From Planctomycetota bacterium (GTDB lineage Bacteria; Planctomycetota; Planctomycetia; Pirellulales; UBA1268): a stretch of 7,770 nt of DNA. Positions 1 to 5,933 of the stretch are shown here, one piece after another. The position numbers were made by a program, and so were the translations under genes. The notes beneath the pieces are model-generated. The model saw only the letters and a list, made by a program, of their open reading frames with translations, made no database searches and was not told where the DNA came from. The DNA is taken from the NCBI GenBank assembly GCA_027622795.1, contig JAQBZA010000132.1, positions 1 to 7,770 on the forward strand, read 5' to 3'. Numbering within the stretch: position 1 is the stretch's first letter; each line of letters starts with the position of its first letter.

Positions 1-1264
1 GGTGTGGATAGGAGAGCACCATCCGGCCAAGCCCCACGGCGTCGATCCAGCCAGCCCGCACCGCCGCTTGGGCCGCATGCACGAGATAGTCTTGAAGATA
101 GGTGTAGCCCGAGCCGACGAGCGGCAGGTCGGGCACCGCTTCCTTCGCCTGCCGGCAGGCGTCGAGTTGTCGCCATACCCCCACGAGCGGATCCTCCGGC
201 GGGGCGTAGCCGTCGGAGGGCGGAAACGCCGCTGGCCGCTGGATGTGCGGCACGGTGTAGGGGCTGCCGGCCGAGAGATTCACGGAGCAGACACCGAGGT
301 CGCGGAGCATGGTCAACAGCTGTATCGGCTCATCAAGGTTCATCTGCAGCGGATCGGTCTCGCTCACGCCAAACCCGCAGTCGTAGGGCAAGGCGTCGGC
401 AAACGGAAACGGCTCGCCATGGTCGCCGACCTTGTGCCAGGGCACGATATCGAAGAGGGAGACCCGCACGCCGACGAGGAGCCGCGGACAGCACTCTCGC
501 ACCCGCTCGATAATTGTTCGCAGCAGGCGGGTGCGGCCGCAGAGGTCGCCGCCATACAAGCCGGGCCGCCGGCGGGCGGAGAGAAACTCGTGGAGCAGAT
601 AGCCATGGCAGGCCTTGATATCGACCATGTCGAAGCCGACCGCCTCGGCATCGCGGGCGGCGGCCAGATAGGCATCGATGAGCTGCTCCACATCGGTGTC
701 GTTAAGCACGCAATCGGTGTCGCTTGGGTCGACACCATGGCGGGCATCAAGCAGTGGATGGTGGTAGGCAATCCGCGGCTGCCGCCCCGCCGAAGTCGGC
801 TTGGAAAACCGTCCCGAATGGGTGAGCTGCAGGGCGACGATGAGGTCGCTTGTCGTGCCAAACCGATCGCTATGGGCATCTCGGACCGTCTGCAGGAGCG
901 CGGCAAAGCCATCGCGTCCGCAGGCGGGCCCACAGAGCTGGTTGGGATTGGCTCGGCCCTCGGGCAGCACCGCCACCGCCTCGCCTCCCCAGATCAGCTT
1001 GGCACCGCTCTCCCCAAAATGCCGCCAGCGGCGCAGAAGCGTATTAGTCGGCCGGCCGTCAGTGGTGGCATCCCAGCCTTCCATCGGATGGATGCACCAG
1101 CGGTTGCCCGCCGTCCGCTCGCCGAGTGAGAGCGGTGCGGCCAACGGCGAGCCCCCTGCTGCTGAGAGCAACGCCTCATCAAAGAGGATCGGAGCCCCCA
1201 GCGACTCACAGTGGGCACGAAGATCGGCGCTGGTGCGGAAGCGAGCGACGCGAGGGAATTGCAC
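1..1264 (-). CDS. NADH:flavin oxidoreductase / Old Yellow Enzyme family protein (3' end outside window)
   Basis: The minus-strand reading frame stays open from the GTG at 1264-1262 to the window edge (421 codons), so the C-terminus is missing. Seen in the translation: an N-terminal FMN-barrel start with 'NRWCIHPMEGWDATTDGRPT' (residues about 54-73), then 'GAKLIWGGEAVAV' (87-99), 'GRANPNQL' (103-110), 'LQLTHSGR', a central 'VDIKACHGYLLHEFLS' around residues 215-230, an 'RPGLYGG' loop, and a final strand reading 'AVGLGRMVLSYP'. These are the ordered blocks of the OYE FMN-binding TIM barrel (known family), which reduces activated C=C bonds using NAD(P)H. The substrate is unknown. In classical OYEs the central motif reads I-H-x-x-H/N; here Lys217 replaces the first His and His220 keeps the second. 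Start choice: the conserved region begins right at 'FPRVARF', and the DNA just upstream is AT-rich and promoter-like. An in-frame ATG at 1333-1331 would add 23 residues and overlap the divergent gene. Whether a further C-terminal module exists cannot be seen. Confidence 0.9.
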   Translation of the reverse strand, partial: MQFPRVARFRTSADLRAHCESLGAPILFDEALLSAAGGSPLAAPLSLGERTAGNRWCIHPMEGWDATTDGRPTNTLLRRWRHFGESGAKLIWGGEAVAVLPEGRANPNQLCGPACGRDGFAALLQTVRDAHSDRFGTTSDLIVALQLTHSGRFSKPTSAGRQPRIAYHHPLLDARHGVDPSDTDCVLNDTDVEQLIDAYLAAARDAEAVGFDMVDIKACHGYLLHEFLSARRRPGLYGGDLCGRTRLLRTIIERVRECCPRLLVGVRVSLFDIVPWHKVGDHGEPFPFADALPYDCGFGVSETDPLQMNLDEPIQLLTMLRDLGVCSVNLSAGSPYTVPHIQRPAAFPPSDGYAPPEDPLVGVWRQLDACRQAKEAVPDLPLVGSGYTYLQDYLVHAAQAAVRAGWIDAVGLGRMVLSYPH

Positions 1265-1307
1265 GGGGCTGGTGAGCAGAGAAGACTTCTTCGATAATGA
1301 TTTCTTT
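1265..1307. promoter_or_regulatory. Short divergent intergenic region, probable back-to-back promoters
   Basis: These 43 bases separate the start codons of two divergent genes and are clearly more AT-rich than both sides. They hold a GATAAT element (1293-1298, plus strand) resembling a -10 box and an interrupted inverted repeat AGAAG-A-CTTCT (1280-1290) that could be an operator. No convincing Shine-Dalgarno sequence precedes either start. If the OYE gene really starts at 1333, this region is coding and the promoter lies elsewhere. The assignment is inference from layout and base composition. Confidence 0.35.
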
Positions 1308-2336
1308 ATGATATCAGCCGCCGCTGCCGCCATCGATCCCGCCGCGCTCGTGTGCCCCCGCCGCATGATCCGGGGAATGTCGGCGATCCTGCTCCCCTTT
1401 ACGGCCGACCAGCAGATCGATTGGGATGCCTTTGCCGCCCATGTGGCCCGCACTGCTGCCTGTGGCATCACGCCGGCAGTCAACATGGATACGGGCTATG
1501 TGCAGTTGATCGACGATGCGATCCGCCAGCGGGCCTTGCAGATCACCCGCGACACCCTTGGCGGCAGTGACTTTGTGGCCGGGGCATGCGTGGTCGATAC
1601 CAAGGGAGACGCCTTTGACGAGGCCGCCTACGGGCGGCAGCTGGAGATGATCGCCACGGCCGGCGGCCTGCCCGTGATCTTTCCCTCCTGGGGCCTCACG
1701 GCCGGCAGCGATGCCGACTTTCTCGATCGCTATCAAAGGCTGGCCAGCCGGGTCGAGCAGTTCATCGGCTTCGAGCTTGGCGCCGCCTTCGTGCCTTACG
1801 GCCGCGTGCTTGCGATCGACGCCTATGAGCAGCTGATCCAGATCCCCAACTGCATCGGTGCCAAGCATTCGTCGCTGTCGCGGCTGCTCGAGTGGCAGCG
1901 ACTCGTGGTTCGCAACCGTGTGCGGCCGGAGTTTCATGTCTTTACGGGCAATGATCTCGCGATCGACATGGTGCGCTATGGAAGCGACTGGCTGCTCGGC
2001 CTCTCCACCGCCTATCCCGAAGCCTTTGCCCAACGGGATCAGTGGTGGGCGGCCGGCGACAATCGCTTCGACGAACTCGACGATGCCCTCCAGGCGCTCG
2101 GCGACTTCGCCTTTCGCACGCCCGTGCCGGCCTACAAGCACACGATGGCGATGGCCCTGCACCTCCGCGGTCTGCTCGCCAGCGACGAGCCGCACCCCGG
2201 CAGCCCGCGGCGGCCGGCCAGCGACCGCGCGATTGTCGCCACGATCCTCGCCCGCATCGACGCCGCCCTGCACGCGGAACGCGCGGCAAAGGATAGCCCG
2301 GCCAATGGCACATCGGCAACGATTACCGAGCTCTGA
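1308..2336 (+). CDS. Dihydrodipicolinate synthase / N-acetylneuraminate lyase family protein
   Basis: A 342-residue cytoplasmic protein predicted to form a class I aldolase-type (alpha/beta)8 barrel. Seen: a first strand 'RGMSAILLPFTADQQIDW' (about residues 22-39), 'VNMDTGYV' (58-65) where the family has its GTTGE-like loop, 'VIFPSWG' (123-129) where classical members have a P-Y-Y motif, 'CIGAKHSSL' with Lys186 at the Schiff-base position, then 'FTGNDLAIDM' and 'GLSTAYPEAF'. Known family chemistry is aldol cleavage/condensation or dehydration of 2-keto acids through a lysine imine. The usual catalytic Tyr appears to be Trp128, so this is unlikely to be a true lysine-pathway DapA. Family members are usually about 290-300 residues; the extra length is an Ala-rich N-terminus and a low-complexity charged tail. 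Start: ATG 1308 just precedes the conserved part; the open frame runs further upstream to 801, but that stretch is antisense to the OYE gene. It is divergent to that gene, and shared regulation or a shared pathway is likely but inferred. Confidence 0.88.
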   Translation: MISAAAAAIDPAALVCPRRMIRGMSAILLPFTADQQIDWDAFAAHVARTAACGITPAVNMDTGYVQLIDDAIRQRALQITRDTLGGSDFVAGACVVDTKGDAFDEAAYGRQLEMIATAGGLPVIFPSWGLTAGSDADFLDRYQRLASRVEQFIGFELGAAFVPYGRVLAIDAYEQLIQIPNCIGAKHSSLSRLLEWQRLVVRNRVRPEFHVFTGNDLAIDMVRYGSDWLLGLSTAYPEAFAQRDQWWAAGDNRFDELDDALQALGDFAFRTPVPAYKHTMAMALHLRGLLASDEPHPGSPRRPASDRAIVATILARIDAALHAERAAKDSPANGTSATITEL

Positions 2337-2466
2337 TGAGCCTCGCGGCTTTGTGATGCATGTCGTCGGCGGTTATGACGAGCAGATGGAATGGCTTCAC
2401 CGAATCTGCCGCGAACGCACCGTAGGCCGAAAGCACCAGAATGAACGTGATGACGATCGATCGCAT
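2323..2466 (-). pseudogene. Truncated sulfatase: signal peptide and first strand only
   Basis: The 47-residue product starts with a clear signal peptide (Met-Arg, hydrophobic stretch to about residue 17, then an Ala-Phe-Ala cleavage site), followed by 'KPFHLLVITADDM' (residues 24-36). That string is the hallmark first strand of secreted sulfatases, whose two Asp residues bind the active-site calcium. After Met36 the match stops, and 11 unrelated residues lead to a stop codon inside the 3' end of the convergent DHDPS-family gene. The formylglycine motif (C/S-x-P-x-R), normally 30 or more residues further on, is absent, so this cannot be an active sulfatase. Start: ATG 2466 has a GAAGAG Shine-Dalgarno-like sequence about 7 bases upstream and begins the signal peptide. 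An in-frame ATG at 2550 overlaps the stop codon of the upstream gene (TGATG) and would add 28 residues. It lies downstream of the SASA esterase in the same direction, fitting a former operon. Confidence 0.7.
2339..2350 (+). terminator. Weak hairpin directly after the DHDPS-family gene
   Basis: AGCC-TCGC-GGCT forms a 4-bp stem with a 4-nt loop, starting 3 bases after the TGA stop and followed by TTGTG. The stem and T-run are short, so it is at best a modest intrinsic terminator. It also helps place the left junction of the middle block just to its right. Confidence 0.3.
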
Positions 2467-2549
2467 GAGATGCTCTTCGTCTGCGTGAGTCGAAGACAAT
2501 AGTTCCTCGACGAGTTTCTGATCATCCGGCGAGATGGACGGGATCGCCA

Positions 2550-5500
2550 TCACTCCGCCGGTTCCTGTCGCGTGACGATGGGGACGTAGCCGACTTCCAG
2601 ACCGGTGGGCGGGGTGACGATCATGGCGGGGTCGAGGTCTGCGAGTTCACCGCTGGCGGGAGGCGCGAAGTAGTTGCGGTCTTTGCTCCAGTGACGGTGC
2701 AGGAGTTCGACTCGCTGCTGCATGGCTTCGCGTTCGACGTCAGTCATGTCGGCGTTGAGCAGCGCGGGTTGATCGGCGAAGCGGTACCAGTAATAGGTGA
2801 TGATGCTGCCATCCCCAGGACGAGCTTGAAATGGGCCGGCCTTCGGGCCGGGCTTCTTCCAACTGCTGTCGGCTTCGGCGGGAGTCTCGTAGGTCTTTGG
2901 CGGGCCGGTTCGTTTGCGATCGAAATTCGCGTCGGCCAGGCCGGTTTCGGCGGGAACTTCGGATGCGGCGACCGGCGTCCAGATTGGCCGCTGCGTGTCG
3001 TCCTTGTCGAGCCGGAAGTACTCCGGCAGCACGATCAGATCGCGGCCGTTGGCTCCGGCATCGCGCTTCACCCATCGCGAGTTCCACTTGTAGCCGAAAG
3101 TGTTCTTGTCCGGCGCAAAGGGAGTGGCGAACGACGTCCAGGCGACGTGAGTCTTCGCGTCACGCTCGGTGCCGTCGGGATAGATCTTCCAGGTTGCTCC
3201 ACCGCGACCGGGGAACTCATGAATGACCGCCGCTTCCGAGTTGACCGCGCCGCTCGCCACCGGGCCTCCGTTGAACCATGTCTGCACGGAGTCCCACAAC
3301 GCCTGTTTGTTATACGAGGTGATGCGATGCACCAAGGCCGATTCGCCGTTCCCGTCGCTGGGGAACTGCGTCGGGGTGACCCGCGCGTAGATCACGCCCT
3401 TGGAATCCGCCGCCTGCACGCTCGGGATGTGCTGAGTCTCCATCTGCAACGCGCGGTTCGGATTCGACGGGCGGCTGTCGAGTAAGTGCCCGGCGAAGCG
3501 CGGTTCCTTCGCGGCTGCCTTCGACCAGAAGTACGGCAAGAAGAACGTGACCGGTCCTTTGAAGTTGCCCGAGTTGAGAAACAGCGTCCAACACTGATCG
3601 CCGGTCGGAATGTCCTTACCCTCCGTCTTGTCCTTGGCCGTCGCGAGCGGCAGGGGCAAGTACCCGTAGCCGAACCATTCGCCGCGCGTCCCTTGCCTCA
3701 GGTTCAGTCCATCTGGCGGCCAGATGACCCACGGGCTGAGTTGAGCGATCGCGTACTTGCCGTTGGGCTTCGACCAGTCGCGACCTTTGCCCGCTCCCGG
3801 ACCATTGGCCCACTCGACGAAGTTCGGAGCGACGCCCCCCATGATGAACTTGGGAGTCTCGGTCGCGTACTCGGTATCGCGCCACCAGCCGAGTCCGCCC
3901 TCAATGTCGGAGTAGCCTTTCTCCAGCGGCTTGCCGACCGGCTGGGCGAACATCCAAGTCCCCGGCAAGCCCGACTGAAACCGCTGGCCGGGATACTGCT
4001 TCAAGAGCGGCCACGCGGAGATGTACATCGAGAAGCCCGCGTTGAAGGTCTCCGGCACGCGCTCATTCGGAACCAGCAAGTAGCCCGCCATCTCGCCCTT
4101 CTCCTGCTTTATGACGAACTTCGTCGCAGGCGGATAACTCTGAGCAAGCACCTCGCCCAATCGCACAATGCCTTCCGTTGTGATGACCAGTTTCTCTCGC
4201 TGGGGCGGCAGGTCGAAGGCTTTGAGATGAAAGACGGACGCGTCGCCACGCGCGAGTTCCGCCAAGTCTTCCGTGACATCCAACTGATTGAGTCCCGCGT
4301 GATCGGTCGGCGGTTGCTGGCTGACGAACCATTTCAGCGCCGGCATCGCCAAGTCTGTGCGACTCTGCGCGATCGTCGCTTGCAACCACTTCGCCGCGTC
4401 GCGCCGGTACGCGCCGAATGACATGTCGTTCTCACCGAGGTGATAAAACACACCGGCCAGTTCGACGCGCTGGCCTTTGTCCTCCAACTGCTTGATCGAT
4501 TCCTTGATGAAGTGGATGAACGGGGCATAGAGGTTGCGATCCTTCGCGCTCGTCCCTTGCGGAGTCCAGTCGTTGATCTGCGATCCGCTGTGAGTGAACT
4601 TCGCGATCGCGATGTTGCCGATATTCTTGCTCTGCAACGCTTGGCCGAAACTCAGTTCCGGGCCGAAGGTGTCATAGAAGCCTGCCGGGCCGAGCGGCTC
4701 CCAACCGCTCGATGCCCTGAATCCGCCGCCGATGCTGTACTTGAACGCAATCTTGGGATTGTCCGCAGCGAGCGACTCGTGCCCGCTCAGCGTCTTGAGT
4801 TCTTGAGTGAAGGCCCGCTCGCCCTCCATGTTGCGATGCCCGGCGAGGACGAAGAGCTTGACCGAGCCGCCCTTCTCATACGGCCATGCAGCGAGCGGTC
4901 GCTTGGTCTCAGTCTTCTTTCCAATCGTGCGGAGATAGGCGTCCGCGTAATTCGCGCCATGCTCGAGTTGCCCCAGCGTGCCGTAGTGGTAATGCAAGCC
5001 CCCGCCATCACCGATCTCGACCGCGTCGTGCGAAGTTGGGATGTACTCGGCGAGCGGATCGGCCTCAGTGACCGCCTTCTGGCCGGCGCGAATGGCATAC
5101 ATGTTCTCGCGATTATCCATGCCCCAAATCGTCTTCGTGCAAAGCTCACCGATGTAGAACTTCAGATGTGGAGCCTTCAGATCGCGCCGCCAGCAGGAAA
5201 GAAAAGTCTTCAGGTTCAGGCCATAGGTCAGCTTGAAATCTTTGTGGAACATGTCGTTCTCGCCCTGATGCCACATGAAGCCCTCAAGGCGATATGGCTT
5301 CTGCATCTGATCCAACTCGGCGAGCGACGCGCGGATGTGCTGCAAAGCGAGCGGATACAGCTTGAACCCACCGGGAGTATCGGGATTCCAATCCTCACCC
5401 AACGTGGTGCCGCCCGATGCGATTTTGATGATAGCCACCGGCGCTTCGATGAGTTGCGAGACCTGCCGACCAAAACTCACCTCCGGCCCGAAGAAGTCCC

Positions 5501-5759
5501 CCGTCGGCTGCAAAGGAATCCAGCCTTTGGACGTCGTCATCTGCTCCCGCCCCATCTTGTACGAGAACAGCACGTTCTCTTGAGGCTTGGCCAATTCGGC
5601 AAACGGCGGGAAGCGTTGAATGTCTGTCACTCGCGAATGCGAGCCGACCATGTTCGACTGCCCGGCGAAGATGAAGACTCGGGTGGTCTTGTTATCGGTG
5701 TCGGCACATCGGCCTGTCAGCGGGAAAAGCAGCGGGGCGAAAAGGAAAAGGTATTTCAT
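2550..5759 (-). CDS. Exported protein with two SASA (sialate O-acetylesterase-type) modules and a large unrecognised C-terminal region
   Basis: 1069 residues. A signal peptide (about 1-19) sends it out of the cytoplasm. Module 1 (about 27-285) carries the SGNH/SASA blocks: 'FAGQSNMVG' with Ser35 as nucleophile, 'SGGTTLGEDW', 'WHQGEND' (163-169), and 'DGGGLH' (251-256) as the candidate Asp/His pair. It should remove O-acetyl groups from a carbohydrate. Module 2 (about 300-550) repeats the layout, but the nucleophile block reads 'AGHRNMEG' with Arg309 in place of Ser. The 'HLGEND' block (440-445) remains, and the expected Asp-His near the end reads 'TEGIVRLG' with neither residue. It is therefore probably catalytically dead and may bind ligand or serve as scaffold. 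Residues about 555-1069 are rich in aromatic residues and match no family I can name; they end in 'LEVGYVPIVTRQ'. A sulfatase remnant follows immediately, suggesting desulfation/deacetylation of sulfated polysaccharide. A weak GGA precedes the ATG. Cys18 is not a lipobox because Arg is at -1. Confidence 0.88.
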   Translation of the reverse strand: MKYLFLFAPLLFPLTGRCADTDNKTTRVFIFAGQSNMVGSHSRVTDIQRFPPFAELAKPQENVLFSYKMGREQMTTSKGWIPLQPTGDFFGPEVSFGRQVSQLIEAPVAIIKIASGGTTLGEDWNPDTPGGFKLYPLALQHIRASLAELDQMQKPYRLEGFMWHQGENDMFHKDFKLTYGLNLKTFLSCWRRDLKAPHLKFYIGELCTKTIWGMDNRENMYAIRAGQKAVTEADPLAEYIPTSHDAVEIGDGGGLHYHYGTLGQLEHGANYADAYLRTIGKKTETKRPLAAWPYEKGGSVKLFVLAGHRNMEGERAFTQELKTLSGHESLAADNPKIAFKYSIGGGFRASSGWEPLGPAGFYDTFGPELSFGQALQSKNIGNIAIAKFTHSGSQINDWTPQGTSAKDRNLYAPFIHFIKESIKQLEDKGQRVELAGVFYHLGENDMSFGAYRRDAAKWLQATIAQSRTDLAMPALKWFVSQQPPTDHAGLNQLDVTEDLAELARGDASVFHLKAFDLPPQREKLVITTEGIVRLGEVLAQSYPPATKFVIKQEKGEMAGYLLVPNERVPETFNAGFSMYISAWPLLKQYPGQRFQSGLPGTWMFAQPVGKPLEKGYSDIEGGLGWWRDTEYATETPKFIMGGVAPNFVEWANGPGAGKGRDWSKPNGKYAIAQLSPWVIWPPDGLNLRQGTRGEWFGYGYLPLPLATAKDKTEGKDIPTGDQCWTLFLNSGNFKGPVTFFLPYFWSKAAAKEPRFAGHLLDSRPSNPNRALQMETQHIPSVQAADSKGVIYARVTPTQFPSDGNGESALVHRITSYNKQALWDSVQTWFNGGPVASGAVNSEAAVIHEFPGRGGATWKIYPDGTERDAKTHVAWTSFATPFAPDKNTFGYKWNSRWVKRDAGANGRDLIVLPEYFRLDKDDTQRPIWTPVAASEVPAETGLADANFDRKRTGPPKTYETPAEADSSWKKPGPKAGPFQARPGDGSIITYYWYRFADQPALLNADMTDVEREAMQQRVELLHRHWSKDRNYFAPPASGELADLDPAMIVTPPTGLEVGYVPIVTRQEPAE

Positions 5760-5811
5760 TCGATTGAGTCCAGTTAGGCTGAGCTAGGTTATAGTTATTC
5801 GGTCACGTCAT
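5760..5811 (-). promoter_or_regulatory. AT-richer leader upstream of the SASA esterase
   Basis: About 50 bases between the upstream remnant's stop codon (5812-5814) and the esterase ATG. The stretch is noticeably AT-rich on the minus strand (AATAACTATAACC), which could hold a -10-like element. It could equally be ordinary intra-operon spacing. No confident -35 box is visible. Confidence 0.25.
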
Positions 5812-5880
5812 CTATTCCCATTCGGCACGCAGCAGTTTTATGGCGGGGCCGTTCCAGAGCGGAACTTCTTTTGCCGGTGC
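5812..5880 (-). pseudogene. Possible 3' remnant of a gene (last 22 codons)
   Basis: Between a TGA (5881-5883) and a TAG (5812-5814) the minus-strand frame in line with the operon reads 'APAKEVPLWNGPAI' followed by 'KLLRAEWE' and the stop. The amino-acid texture is protein-like and the stop sits 52 bases before the next gene, normal operon spacing. This fits the C-terminus of a gene whose upstream part is missing. The family is not identifiable from 22 residues, and a chance open stretch of this length is entirely possible. Confidence 0.3.
5851..5865. other. Hairpin GTTCC-AGAGC-GGAAC
   Basis: A perfect 5-bp stem with a 5-nt loop, followed on the plus strand by TTCTTTT. This shape resembles a small rho-independent terminator for plus-strand transcripts, but no plus-strand gene ends here. 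It may be incidental. Confidence 0.25.
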
Positions 5881-5891
5881 TCAGCGCTGCT

Positions 5892-5909
5892 TGAAGTGCG
5901 CGCACTTCA
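5892..5909. repeat. Perfect 18-nt palindrome downstream of the porin gene
   Basis: TGAAGTGCGCGCACTTCA is its own reverse complement over all 18 bases. It lies 25 bases beyond the porin stop codon. As RNA it would form a strong stem (7 bp with a 4-nt loop), but no T-run follows in the porin's direction, so it is either a hairpin that stabilises or terminates the porin mRNA, or a dimer-binding site. An 8-nt palindrome, CAGCGCTG (5882-5889), lies next to it. Confidence 0.5.
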
Positions 5910-5933
5910 CGCCCTGATCGTGGATCGAACGCT

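Noticed and set aside
2..1129. Long plus-strand open frame of 375 codons
   Set aside because: It is antisense to the OYE-family gene, whose minus-strand translation shows ordered family motifs; the plus-strand product has no recognisable pattern and is rich in Arg/Pro/Gly as expected from a GC-rich shadow.
801..1307. Upstream extension of the DHDPS-family reading frame
   Set aside because: The first 169 codons are Ser/Arg-rich, lack family motifs and lie antisense to the OYE gene; conservation starts after ATG 1308.
1314..2273. 319-codon minus-strand frame inside the DHDPS-family gene
   Set aside because: No motifs; explained by the high GC of the real gene on the other strand.
3486..5777. 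Two long plus-strand frames (311 and 445 codons) opposite the SASA gene
   Set aside because: Their translations are Arg/Leu-rich with no domain signatures, whereas the minus strand encodes clear signal peptide and SASA motifs. No promoter or start context supports them.
2340..5890. Insertion sequence or transposon carrying the middle block
   Set aside because: No transposase, no terminal inverted repeats and no target-site duplication could be found at the two edges.
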